A stretch of DNA of 64,000 nt from Desulfobulbaceae bacterium (GTDB taxonomy: Bacteria > Desulfobacterota > Desulfobulbia > Desulfobulbales > Desulfocapsaceae): positions 496,001 through 560,000 of the forward strand of contig WSXV01000001.1 in the NCBI GenBank assembly GCA_009773475.1, read 5' to 3'. Positions 49,691 through 58,861 of the stretch are shown in pieces. The position numbers and the translations under genes were made by a program. The notes under the pieces are model-generated. The model had not been told where the DNA came from. It saw nothing but the letters and a program-made list of their open reading frames with translations, and did not search any database. Position 1 is the stretch's first letter; each line of letters opens with the position of its first letter.

Positions 49691-51139
49691 TTATTGTTTT
49701 TCTCTCTTCTCCGTTAATGGTGCGACAGGCGTTTGTGCGAGCTGGTCGGCCTGTTGGATCCAGCCCCCACCCATGGCCTTGTAGAGATTAATCGCAGAGA
49801 TATAAAGGGCCCCTTTGGTCTGGGTATAGGCCAGCTCGGCGTTGAACAGACTTCTCTCCGCGTCGAGGACGGACAGATAGTCGGTATAGCCATTGTCATA
49901 GCGCAAACGGGCAATGCCAGCATATTGCCGGAGTGATTCGACCTGGCTCTTCTGGACGGTCAGCTGTTTGCTGGTTTGAGTCTGATCCGTCAAGGCGTCA
50001 TTGACCTCACGAAAGGCATTTTGCACGGCCTGCTGATAGCCGAGGAGTGCCTGTTGTTGAATGGCCTCGGCTTCCTTGACTCCACCCGCGATCTTGCCGG
50101 CGGTAAAAATCGGCAGGCTGACTGGGGCGCCGTATTGCCAGATCTTGGACGGCCCCTTAAACAGGTCGCTGAGATCACCGCTGGCCGAACCAAAGGAGCC
50201 GGTGAGGGAAATGGTGGGGAAATAGGCGGCCTTGGCCACGCCGATCTGAGCATTGGCGGCAATCAGGGTCTGTTCTGCTTGGCGCAGGTCCGGACGGCGC
50301 TCCAGCAGGTCCGAGGGCATCCCCGCAACGATGGCAGGCAGGATCAGCTCGTCAATATTCAGGCCCCGGGCAATGGGCCCAGGATTGCGGCCCAGCAGAA
50401 TGCTCAGGCCATTTTCCTGGAGGGTGACCGCCTTCTCCAAGCTGGGAATACTGGCCAGTGCTTCTTCATACTGGGACCGGTTCTGGCTCAATTCAAGCTC
50501 GGAGATGACCCCGCCGGCAAACCGCTCCTTGAATAGGGAGTAGGAATCACCACGGCTCTTGGCGGTGTTGCGGCTGATCTCGAGCTGACGATCAATGGCA
50601 CGCAGGTTGATGTAGGCAGTGGCTACGTTGCCCACCAGAGACAGGATGACGGCTCGACGGCCTTCCTCGCTGGCGATAAACTGGGCCTTGGCCGCCTCGG
50701 TGCTGCGACGGACCCGGCCCCAGAGATCAAGCTCCCAACTGGTATTGAGGGTGGCGGAAAACGAGTCGGTGGTAACCTTATACCCAGGAGACAGGGGATT
50801 CGCCCCGGCCTCGGTGATCCGTCCCCGGCTGTAATCGCCCGAGGCGCCCAGCTGTGGAAAGAGATCGGCGCGGACAACACCGTAACGTCCGGCATACTCC
50901 TCGATGCGTGCCACCGCTATCAGGAGATCCTTGTTATCATTGAGGGCCACGCCAATCAGGTCGTTGAGCACCGGGTCATTGAACTGCTGCCACCAGGCGG
51001 TGTTTGCAAGTTCTTTGGCATCAGGAGTCATTACCCGCCACTCTGCCGGCGTGTCCACGACAGGACGCTGATAATCCGGGCCAATGGTACATCCTCCGGC
51101 CAGCAGGGACACAATAAGGAAGGTTGACAGTTTACGCAT
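49691..51139 (-). CDS. RND efflux outer-membrane factor lipoprotein (NodT/OprM type)
   Basis: 482 residues from ATG 51139, preceded by GGAGG. Lipobox LLAGGC, then TIGPDYQRPVV, the standard OprM/NodT opening. Two OEP repeats (WWQQFNDPVLNDLI ... and, in the second half, LLERRPDLRQAEQTLIAANAQIGVAKAAYFPTISLTGSFG). Forms the trimeric TolC-like exit duct. It overlaps the pump gene by 8 nt and is last of the operon. Confidence 0.95.
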   Translation of the reverse strand: MRKLSTFLIVSLLAGGCTIGPDYQRPVVDTPAEWRVMTPDAKELANTAWWQQFNDPVLNDLIGVALNDNKDLLIAVARIEEYAGRYGVVRADLFPQLGASGDYSRGRITEAGANPLSPGYKVTTDSFSATLNTSWELDLWGRVRRSTEAAKAQFIASEEGRRAVILSLVGNVATAYINLRAIDRQLEISRNTAKSRGDSYSLFKERFAGGVISELELSQNRSQYEEALASIPSLEKAVTLQENGLSILLGRNPGPIARGLNIDELILPAIVAGMPSDLLERRPDLRQAEQTLIAANAQIGVAKAAYFPTISLTGSFGSASGDLSDLFKGPSKIWQYGAPVSLPIFTAGKIAGGVKEAEAIQQQALLGYQQAVQNAFREVNDALTDQTQTSKQLTVQKSQVESLRQYAGIARLRYDNGYTDYLSVLDAERSLFNAELAYTQTKGALYISAINLYKAMGGGWIQQADQLAQTPVAPLTEKREKQ

Positions 51140-54100
51140 GATGATCACCTCCACTCTCCGTAAGGGTACCGGCGGATGGCTCTTTCTTCTTGCCCTGCCC
51201 AATTTTTTCCACCACATAAAAGGTGACCGGAATGAGGAAGATGGCGATGAACGAGGCGGCCAGCATCCCGAAGATAACGGTGTAGCCCATGACCTGACGG
51301 CCAATGGCTCCGGCCCCGCTGGCGATGGCCAAGGGCACGCAGCCAAGGATGAAGGCGAATGAAGTCATGAGGATGGGACGGAGACGGAGGCGCGCTCCCT
51401 CGAGGGTCGCCTCGACCAGCGGTTTTCCTTTCTCAACCTCCATCTTGGCGAACTCAACGATCAGGATGGCATTCTTCGCCGCCAGCCCGATGAGCATGAC
51501 CAGACCGATCTGGGCATAGATGTTGTTTTCAAACGAACCGAAAAGCAGGCCGGCAAAGGCGCCGAATATGGCGACAGGGGTGGCGAGGAGGACCGAGAAC
51601 GGCAGTGACCAGCTCTCGTACTGGGCAGCAAGAATCAGGAAGACGCAGAAGAACGAGAAGGCGAAGATCGCCATCGGCGACACGCCCTGCTGGGCCTTCT
51701 TTTCCTGGAACGACATACCGCTGTAGGCAAAACCCATTTCAGCTGGCATGGTCTCGGCAAAGACATTCTCCAGAGCCTTCATGGCCTGGGCCGAACTGAA
51801 GCCCTGAGAGGCCGTGGCGTTGATCTGGACCGAGCGGTAGAGGTTGAAGCGGGTGGTGAATTCAGGCCCGGTGATGCTGCGGATGGAGGTCAGCGCCGAC
51901 AGCGGCACTGATTTTCCTTCCTTGTTTCGTACATAGAACTGGCCGATGTTGTCGATGTTGGTTCGGTACTCCCCTTCAGCCTGAATGTAGGTCTGCCACT
52001 GGCGGCCGAATTTGTTGAAGTAGTTGATGAAACCGCTGCCCATGAAGCTCTGCAGGACCTTGTAGACGTCGCTGATCTCAACGCCCTGTTTCAGCACCTT
52101 GTCCCGATCCACATCCACGAACAGCTGGGGCACGCTGGGGAGGAAGGTCGTGGTGACCCGGGCCAGCTCAGGCCGTTTCCTGGCCGCTTCAATGAATTTT
52201 TGGGTATTCTCGGCCAGGAATGCGACATCCTTGCCTGCCTTGTCCTGCAGCATGAAGGTGGCCCCGCCTGAAGTGCCGATACCCATGATAGCCGGTGGCG
52301 GAAATGGAAAGGCGATGGCGCCGGGAAGCCCGCCCAGTTTTTTCGTCAGGGAGGCCTTGATTGCCTCGTACTGATCTTCCGGAGCCTTGCGCTCCTTCCA
52401 CTCTTTCAGGGAGATGAAGAAAAAGGCGCTGTAGGTGTTAGAGACCTGACTGAGCATGCTGTAGCCGACGACCGTTGAGCAGTACTCGACCCCCGGTGTC
52501 TTCATGATGATCTCTTCGGCCTGAGCGGCCACTTCACTGGTTCGCTGCAGCGAAGAGGAGTTGGGAAGCTGGATATTGGCAAAGATAAAGCCCTGGTCCT
52601 CGTCGGGGAGAAAGCCGGTGGGGATTTTATTCGCCGCCATTGCGGTGAGGATGGTCACACCGAGCAGCAGGAGCAGGCTGGTCTTGCTCTTCCTGATGGC
52701 GACGCCGCAGATTGACACATAGCCGTTAGTGGCCCGGCCGAAAACCCGGTTGAACCAGTCATAGAACTTCTGGAGCAGACCGGTCCCTCTGACTTTTGGC
52801 TTGAGCAGCAGTGCGCAGAGGGCTGGAGAAAGGGTGAGGGCGTTGAAGGCGGAGATGATGACAGAAATGGCGATGGTCACGGCGAATTGCTGGTAAAGCT
52901 GGCCGGTAATGCCGGGGATGAAGGCGGTCGGCACGAAGACCGCCGCCAGGATGAGGGCGATGGCGACGACCGGGCCGGAGACCTCTTCCATGGCCTTAAA
53001 GGCCGCATCCCTGGCTGACAGGCCCTTTTCAATATGGTGTTCAACCGCCTCCACTACGACAATGGCGTCATCGACGACCAGGCCGATGGCCAGCACCATC
53101 CCGAAGAGCGATAGGGTGTTGATGGAAAAGCCGAGCAGCGGGAAGAGCGCGAAGGTCCCTATCAGCGACACCGGCACCGCCAGCAGCGGGATCAGGGTTG
53201 CCCGCCATCCCTGTAGGAAGATGAAGACCACGATGATAACCAGGATCAGCGCCTCGAAGAAAGTCGTCTTGATCTCCTTGATCCCTTCGGTAACCGCCAG
53301 GGTGGTGTCCAGCGCCACCGTGTATTCCATATCGGGCGGGAAGCTTTTTTGCAGCTCCTTCATCAGTTTTTTGGCGCCGTTGGCCGAGTCCAGGGCGTTG
53401 GTGCCCGGCATCTGGTAGAGGGCGATCAGGGCGCAGGGCTTACCGTTGAGGCGCCCTTCCATTTTGTAGTTCTGTGCCCCCAGTTCGATGCGGGCCACGT
53501 CCTTGACCCGGACGATGGAGCCGTTGGGATTGGCGCGGAGCACGATGTCGCCGAACTCTTCCTCGCTCTGTAGGCGTCCTTGGGCGCGAACCGTGTAGGT
53601 GAACTCCTGTCCCGTGGGTACCGGCTGGCTCCCGACCTGTCCGGCCGGGTTGACGGTGTTCTGGGTTTTGACGGCGTTGATGATCTCCGGGATGGTGATG
53701 TTGAGCTTGGCCAGTTGGTCGGGCCGGACCCAGATCCGCATGGCGTACTGGCCGGCGCCGAAGACCGAAACGCTGGCAATCCCCTTGACCCGGGTCATCT
53801 GGTCGTTGATGTTAATGAAGGAGTAGTTGGCCAGGAAGACGTTATCGTAGGTGCCGCCCGGTGAAGAGAGGGCGAACAGAAGCAATGGCGCCGAGGTGGA
53901 TTTGGCCACTGTGACCCCGTAGTTGGTGACATCGGCCGGCAGTTGCGATGCGGCCTGATTCTGGCGCATCTGGGCGAGAATCTGGTCGGTGTTGGCGTCG
54001 GTACCCAGTTCAAAATAGTTGTAGAGGGTCATGGAACCGTCGTTGCCGTTGACGGAGTACATGTACTCCATATTGTCAACGCCGGACATCTGCTGCTCGA

Positions 54101-54293
54101 TGGGGGTCGCCACCGACTGCTCCACGGTAACAGCGTCGGCACCGGTGTAAACGGCATTCACCTGGATCGCCGGCGGGACGATGTTGGGAAACTGGGCGAT
54201 GGGAAGCCCCGACATGGCCACCACGCCAAGGATGACCATGAAGATCGAGATCACCATGGCCACAATGGGCCGATTTATAAAGAATTTCGACAT
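51132..54293 (-). CDS. RND multidrug efflux pump, HAE1 (AcrB-like)
   Basis: 1053 residues, full length. N-terminus FFINRPIVAMVISIFMVILG and the TM4 proton-relay pair in GLVVDDAIVVVEAVE are canonical. GQLYQQFAVTIAISVIISAFNALTLSPALCALLL follows. A late NAILIVEFAKMEVEKGK and RPILMTSFAFILGCVPLA complete the HAE1 set. It captures hydrophobic compounds from the periplasm. Sits between the adaptor (6 bp upstream) and the outer-membrane factor. Confidence 0.97.
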   Translation of the reverse strand: MSKFFINRPIVAMVISIFMVILGVVAMSGLPIAQFPNIVPPAIQVNAVYTGADAVTVEQSVATPIEQQMSGVDNMEYMYSVNGNDGSMTLYNYFELGTDANTDQILAQMRQNQAASQLPADVTNYGVTVAKSTSAPLLLFALSSPGGTYDNVFLANYSFININDQMTRVKGIASVSVFGAGQYAMRIWVRPDQLAKLNITIPEIINAVKTQNTVNPAGQVGSQPVPTGQEFTYTVRAQGRLQSEEEFGDIVLRANPNGSIVRVKDVARIELGAQNYKMEGRLNGKPCALIALYQMPGTNALDSANGAKKLMKELQKSFPPDMEYTVALDTTLAVTEGIKEIKTTFFEALILVIIVVFIFLQGWRATLIPLLAVPVSLIGTFALFPLLGFSINTLSLFGMVLAIGLVVDDAIVVVEAVEHHIEKGLSARDAAFKAMEEVSGPVVAIALILAAVFVPTAFIPGITGQLYQQFAVTIAISVIISAFNALTLSPALCALLLKPKVRGTGLLQKFYDWFNRVFGRATNGYVSICGVAIRKSKTSLLLLLGVTILTAMAANKIPTGFLPDEDQGFIFANIQLPNSSSLQRTSEVAAQAEEIIMKTPGVEYCSTVVGYSMLSQVSNTYSAFFFISLKEWKERKAPEDQYEAIKASLTKKLGGLPGAIAFPFPPPAIMGIGTSGGATFMLQDKAGKDVAFLAENTQKFIEAARKRPELARVTTTFLPSVPQLFVDVDRDKVLKQGVEISDVYKVLQSFMGSGFINYFNKFGRQWQTYIQAEGEYRTNIDNIGQFYVRNKEGKSVPLSALTSIRSITGPEFTTRFNLYRSVQINATASQGFSSAQAMKALENVFAETMPAEMGFAYSGMSFQEKKAQQGVSPMAIFAFSFFCVFLILAAQYESWSLPFSVLLATPVAIFGAFAGLLFGSFENNIYAQIGLVMLIGLAAKNAILIVEFAKMEVEKGKPLVEATLEGARLRLRPILMTSFAFILGCVPLAIASGAGAIGRQVMGYTVIFGMLAASFIAIFLIPVTFYVVEKIGQGKKKEPSAGTLTESGGDHHA

Positions 54294-54299
54294 GGCCGC

Positions 54300-55490
54300 C
54301 TACTCCTTCTTTGCCGGCGCAGGGGCAACCGTTGTTGCATCCGGCGAGAAAGCTTTGGGGGTCACGGTCATCCCGGCCCGCACTTTTTGGGTTCCTTCGG
54401 CAACCACCTGCTCACCAGGGTTCAGCCCCTTGTCGATGATCCATTCCGATCCAATCCGCTCTCCCACCTGCACCGGGCGGACATCAATCTTGTTGTCCGC
54501 TCCCACCACCGCCACCAGGTGTTTTCCCTGGAGCTCAGTGACCGCCCGTTGGGGGATCAGCAAGGCCCCCTGTTTGACCCGGACTGTCGCCCGGATGCGG
54601 CCGTACTGGCCGGGACGAAGGATGTTGTCTTTATTGGGAAAAAGGGTTCCGATCTTCATTGTTCCGGTGGTGGGGTCGATCTGCCGATCCATCATGGCGA
54701 AATGTCCCTGATGGGGGTAGATGCTGCCGTTGCCCAGAATCAGCTCCAGAGGCAGCTCTTCGATTTGTTTTCCGGCCTCGGCCGCGTTCAGGTATTCCCG
54801 CTCGCTGATATTGATATAGACCTTGATTGGATCCAGGGTGGAGACCGAGGTGAGTTCTTCCTGGGCACTCGGGCCCACCAGATCACCTATCTGGGTCTTG
54901 GCGAAGCCGGCGATGCCGTTCACGGGAGAGGTGATTTTGGTGAATTCCAGGTTGAGTTGCGCCTCTTCCACGGCTGCCTGGGCGGCCTCCACGGAGGAAC
55001 TGGCGGAAAGCTCCATGCCGATGGCGTCATCCAGATCCTTCTGGCTGACCGCGTTCTTGGCCGCCAGCGGTTTGATCCGCCCCAGGTTGGCCTTTGCCTG
55101 CTCATGGCGGGCCTTCTGCTGGGAAACTTGCGCCTTGGCCTTGTTCAGGGAAGCCTGGAAACTGCGTGGGTCAATCTCAAAAAGGACCTGCCCTTTTTTC
55201 ACCGGCTGTCCCTCAAGATAGTTCTGACGAGTAAGATAGCCGGAGACCTGAGCACGGATGGTGGCGTTCACCATCCCGTCGAGGACGCCGATCCACTCCT
55301 TTTTAACCGGCACATCCTTCTGGGTGACGGTGACGGTTTCAACCACCGGCACCATGGCCACCGCCGCTTTTTCCTCTTTGCGGCAGGCTCCCAGGGCCAT
55401 GGCCATGGAGAGAAGGACAACTGCGGTCAACAGACCTGAGACGTGACGATTGGCGCGTGAACATTTGATCAGATGATTGGCTTTTTGCAT
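54300..55490 (-). CDS. RND efflux periplasmic adaptor (AcrA-like lipoprotein)
   Basis: 396 residues from ATG 55490 (GGGAGAAA upstream). Lipobox ALGAC at about 36-40. Barrel-sandwich/lipoyl halves flank a helical hairpin (FQASLNKAKAQVSQQKARHEQAKANL...). IRAQVSGYLTRQNYLEGQPVKKGQVLFEID is the conserved lipoyl start, and LRPGQYGRIRATV the beta-barrel block. First gene of the three-gene pump operon; the divergently or separately encoded regulator was not seen, although a receiver and FixJ-type regulator lie upstream. Confidence 0.95.
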   Translation of the reverse strand: MQKANHLIKCSRANRHVSGLLTAVVLLSMAMALGACRKEEKAAVAMVPVVETVTVTQKDVPVKKEWIGVLDGMVNATIRAQVSGYLTRQNYLEGQPVKKGQVLFEIDPRSFQASLNKAKAQVSQQKARHEQAKANLGRIKPLAAKNAVSQKDLDDAIGMELSASSSVEAAQAAVEEAQLNLEFTKITSPVNGIAGFAKTQIGDLVGPSAQEELTSVSTLDPIKVYINISEREYLNAAEAGKQIEELPLELILGNGSIYPHQGHFAMMDRQIDPTTGTMKIGTLFPNKDNILRPGQYGRIRATVRVKQGALLIPQRAVTELQGKHLVAVVGADNKIDVRPVQVGERIGSEWIIDKGLNPGEQVVAEGTQKVRAGMTVTPKAFSPDATTVAPAPAKKE

Positions 55491-55657
55491 TGATTTCTCC
55501 CGACGGGTCACTCCTGATATTTTTTGAGGTTGTTATGTCCGTGTGTTGCCATTGACACAGCGGACTCGCCATCCCCTACTTTATGTTTTTTGTCGCAGAA
55601 AAAAGCTAAAAAAGCAACCCTTTAATCCATGAAATGTTGACGGCAAGTGGTGGTTTC

Positions 55658-56050
55658 TTAGCTTGCAACATTTTCTTTCAGCTTGATCATGTGATGGATT
55701 GCTGCAAGGATCTCCACACCAGGGTCGGTCTTACGAAAATAAGCGCCGCCATCGAACGCCTCCACTTGTGCTCGCACCTCGGAACTGTCCTGGGCGGTGG
55801 TAAAAATAACAGGGGTGCTGTCCTGGACCGCTTGCAGCCGTTTGCTCAGATCCAGACCGGACATCCCTGGAAGTTGAATGTCGAGCACCAGGCAGGAAAA
55901 AGTCGGACGTTTTTTGTCCGCGAGAAAGGCTTCGGCAGAGAGATACGTGACGGGCTGAAAGTGCGCGGCCCTGAGCAAACGACTCATCGAGAGACAGATA
56001 CTGTCGTCGTCATCAATGACCGCGATATAGATGTTTTGTCCCTTCTCCAT
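55658..56050 (-). CDS. Stand-alone response-regulator receiver domain
   Basis: 130 residues: acidic cluster AVIDDDDS (about 10-17), phospho-acceptor Asp57 in CLVLDIQLPGMSGLDL, Thr/Ser in VIFTTAQD and Lys in YFRKTDPG. No output domain. Likely a phosphorelay intermediate or decoy of the nearby histidine kinase/FixJ pair, all on one strand. 87 bp, including a repeat, separates it from the FixJ-type gene. Confidence 0.92.
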   Translation of the reverse strand: MEKGQNIYIAVIDDDDSICLSMSRLLRAAHFQPVTYLSAEAFLADKKRPTFSCLVLDIQLPGMSGLDLSKRLQAVQDSTPVIFTTAQDSSEVRAQVEAFDGGAYFRKTDPGVEILAAIHHMIKLKENVAS

Positions 56051-56086
56051 AAAAAGAGTAATAACAGGGATGGGTTAGGCTGTCAC

Positions 56087-56104
56087 CTGCCCTTTAGGGA
56101 AGGT
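56087..56104 (+). repeat. Dispersed 18-bp repeat around CCCTTTAGGG, copy 1
   Basis: CTGCCCTTTAGGGAAGGT, recurring exactly in inverted orientation at 61181-61198. The following GGGGTGAGGGGAGGG resembles widespread proteobacterial intergenic G-rich repeats. Confidence 0.8.
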
Positions 56105-56137
56105 TGGGGTGAGGGGAGGGAAGGTGATGAGGAGATT

Positions 56138-56761
56138 CTATGACCCTTGCATGCCGTCGAACTCCAGCCATAACTTCGTCAGCTCGGCGGTGGAGTCCAC
56201 ATGCAGCTTGGTTTTGATGGCGGTTCGATGGAGTTTTACCGTGCGTTCGTGGATGCCAAGGTTCGAGGCAATCTGCTTGTTCAGCTTTCCCTGGACGACA
56301 TGCTGAAGCACCTCGTATTCACGGGGACGGAGGGTGTTGAACAGGTCTTTCAGGGACTTTATCCGGCCATGTTCGGTTCGTTCTCTGGCATCGCGTTGGA
56401 TGGCGCGGTTCACCGCCTCGAGCAGGGCTTCTTTTGAGGCACGTTTTGTCAGGAAGTCCTCTGCGCCCTGTCGCATCGCCTTGACAGAGGTCGGAATATC
56501 TCCTTGACCAGTGAGAAAGATGACCGGCAATGGCTCTCCTTCCCTGGCGAGGGCCTCCTGCAGATCCAGTCCGCTTAAACCAGGCATCTGCAGATCGACA
56601 AGGACGCATCCGGGGATATCCAGCTCCGGCCGGGCGAGAAATTCGGCAGCCGAGGCAAAGGTCTTCACGGCAAATCCGGATGCCCGCAACAACCGGGCAA
56701 CCGCGGTCAGGAACGAGGCGTCATCGTCGACAATCCGGACAATGGGAGCGGTGCCATTCAT
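56138..56761 (-). CDS. FixJ/NarL-type response regulator
   Basis: 207 residues. Receiver domain 1-120: [10 protein letters not shown], Asp56 in [25 protein letters not shown] and Lys in DFLTKRAS. LuxR/GerE output domain ~140-200: [36 protein letters not shown]. The start overlaps the stop of the kinase's displaced C-terminal frame, so kinase and regulator were translationally coupled. The partner kinase is now damaged, so signalling may come from elsewhere. Confidence 0.94.
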   Translation of the reverse strand: MNGTAPIVRIVDDDASFLTAVARLLRASGFAVKTFASAAEFLARPELDIPGCVLVDLQMPGLSGLDLQEALAREGEPLPVIFLTGQGDIPTSVKAMRQGAEDFLTKRASKEALLEAVNRAIQRDARERTEHGRIKSLKDLFNTLRPREYEVLQHVVQGKLNKQIASNLGIHERTVKLHRTAIKTKLHVDSTAELTKLWLEFDGMQGS

Positions 56762-58507
56762 CCCAAGTCACCGTCCTTCGCAATCGGCAGGGAGAGGGTG
56801 AAGGTTGCCCCGCCTACTCCATTGGTTTCCGCCCACAACCGCCCTCCGTGTGCCTCGATGATGGTGCGGGAGATGGCCAGTCCCATTGTCACTCACCGCA
56901 ATCTCGACAGCCGCGTCGGCTGTTTTTGCAGCCACCGTCACCAGAGGTTTTACCCGATGATTGCTATCCAAAGCATCCAGGGCGTTGAGCAGCAGGTTGA
57001 TTAAAACCTGCTGTAATTGCACCCGGTCGCCGTGGACAGGCGGCAGAGTCAGGGGAATATCCACTGCCAGCCGTACCTGGCGCTTTTCGGCATCCGACTT
57101 CACCAGAGTGATGACTTCCCTTGTCATGAAGGTAAGGTCGAGACGGCTCCGTTCGGCTTGGCGTTGTTTCATCATGGCTCGCATCCGATCGATGACTTTC
57201 CCGGCCCGTTGGTCGTCCTTGCGGATATCCGCCAGAATGGCACGCACTTCGTCAAGGTCCGGCGATGGATTCTGCAAAAACAGTTCTGCGGCTTCGGCGT
57301 TGCGCAGGATGGCGCCCAGGGGCTGGTTCAGCTCGTGCGCCAGGGTGGAGGCAAGCTGCCCCATGGTGGTGACGCGGCAAACGTGGGTCAGCTCGTTGCG
57401 TTTTTGCTGGAGTTCCATCTCCATTTGTTTTTGCAGGGTGATGTCGATGGATATTCCGCTCATCCGCTCCGATGCCCCCGAAGGGCCAAAAAATGGTTTG
57501 GCGAGCACCCGGAACCATCGGAGTCTGCCATCGGGCAGAACCACACGGTAGTCATACCGGAAATCAGCTCCTTCATGAAGAGACTTCTGGGAGGCCTGGA
57601 TGACCCAGTCCCGGTCATCGGGGTGCAGCCTGGAAAGAAATGCCTCAAAGGAGATCTGCTCATCCGTTGAAAAACCATAGAGTTGACGGCTTCTTTCGGT
57701 GGCCCAGATAAGGTTGGTTTTAAAGTTCCATAACCAGAATCCCACATCGTTGGAATCCGCTGTCAGGTCCAGCCACGTCTCATTTTTGGACAGATCATCG
57801 GATAATTGGGAGGCCTGCACTGTTGTACGGGCCATTTCACTGGCCATTGCCGCGATGATGCCCATGAAGAAGAGACTCAGCATCACCGGCTGGTTGATAA
57901 TCTGCTGAATAGCCAGTGAACCCTGAATTGTTGAAGTCAATGCAAAGAAGATACAACTGCCGCCCACTACCATTGCCTGGCGCCTGTCACCGCGTCGCCA
58001 AACGGTGCGCGTAGCATCGGCAAGGAAAATCCAAGATGCGACCATGCTTACCAGGCCGGTATAGAGTATCGGATTTAAAATTCCCTCGGGGGCAGAAACG
58101 GTGCCACCCAGGAATGGTATCGTTCGTAAATTGGTAAGCTCGAGAAAATAGAGATTCTGTCCCACAAGAAAATTCAGCAGCAGCACACAGGTGCGCAGGG
58201 TAATGACAATCCAGGCGAGCCACAGCCGGCCAGCCTGCAGATAAATCAGGACGAAGCCCGTCAGAGCCACAATGACCACCCAGATGGGGACATGAATCCA
58301 GCGCAGCGCGGTGGCAAATTGTGCCGGGGTCTCTGCCTGCATCATCCATACCTCGCATCCTCCCATGGCGGCGGTGGCGATTGCCGCCAGAGAAAAGAGC
58401 AGGTTCGCCCAGGCCGTGCGCCTTTTCCACCAGACCAACAGGTGCATGGCTGCCAGGGTCAGGCAGGCTGAGGCCACCATGGACCAGATGATAAGAACCA
58501 GATGCAT
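56758..58507 (-). pseudogene. Membrane PAS histidine kinase disrupted in its ATP-binding domain
   Basis: The main frame runs from ATG 58507. About seven helices (to ~215) are followed by a PAS domain (TADSNDVGFWLWNFKT ... GISIDITLQKQ) and an intact phospho-acceptor box LASTLAHELNQPLGAILRNAE. The ATPase N-box QVLINLLLNALDAL is followed by [10 protein letters not shown], where homology stops. The expected F/G2 boxes (about 30 residues, including a FEPFFTTK-like stretch) are absent. The true tail [20 protein letters not shown] ... IAKDGDLG continues in another frame (56886-56758). The junction ATGGGACTGGCC reads both as NGTG and MGLA, which suggests deletion between short direct repeats. Kinase activity is probably lost. 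Confidence 0.85.
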
Positions 58508-58861
58508 ACAGGTGGTCAATACGTGGGAGTCTTTAGTCGGATCAGGGGGCTAAAACTTCAGCTTTCTATCCTGAGCATTGATTAGGCCTTTGGCTACGGC
58601 TTTTATCAGGAAGCCGTGTGCACAGTCGTATTTTACGTCGTAATCAAGCCAAGACCTTTGTCGACTGTGTGCGCTTGTCTACTCAATTCTTGGATTGATT
58701 ACAGTTCAGAATGAACCAGAATTTTTCAGAAGGCGCTACTTTTTAGTGACTTACAGAGTATGTTCTTGTTTTTTTACAAGAACATACTCTGTAAGTCACT
58801 AATTCCATTGATCGGGGTTAGTTCAATTGTCTCATTCTCGCCTGGTAGTTTGCGATATTTG
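58508..58861. other. Intergenic region upstream of the kinase and downstream of pta
   Basis: About 350 bp without a convincing gene. It must hold the kinase promoter and contains the long palindrome described at 58745-58824. An imperfect TACGGC / GCCGTG dyad lies near 58600-58620; no RNA family was recognised. Confidence 0.5.
58745..58824 (+). repeat. Perfect 25-bp-stem palindrome plus ATCGGGGTTAG tail, repeat copy C
   Basis: Arms 58745-58769 and 58776-58800 are exact reverse complements (25 bp) around TTTTTT. The tail ATTGATCGGGGTTAGTTC matches the ending of copy B with one change in its loop. Core TTCTTGTTTTTTTACAAGAA resembles the B palindrome centre. Sits 38 nt beyond the pta stop. Confidence 0.85.

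Noticed and set aside
53943-55439. Long plus-strand frame (498 codons) opposite the RND adaptor and pump
   Set aside because: His/Gly/Asp-rich composition typical of antisense to a high-GC gene; the minus-strand genes are unambiguous.
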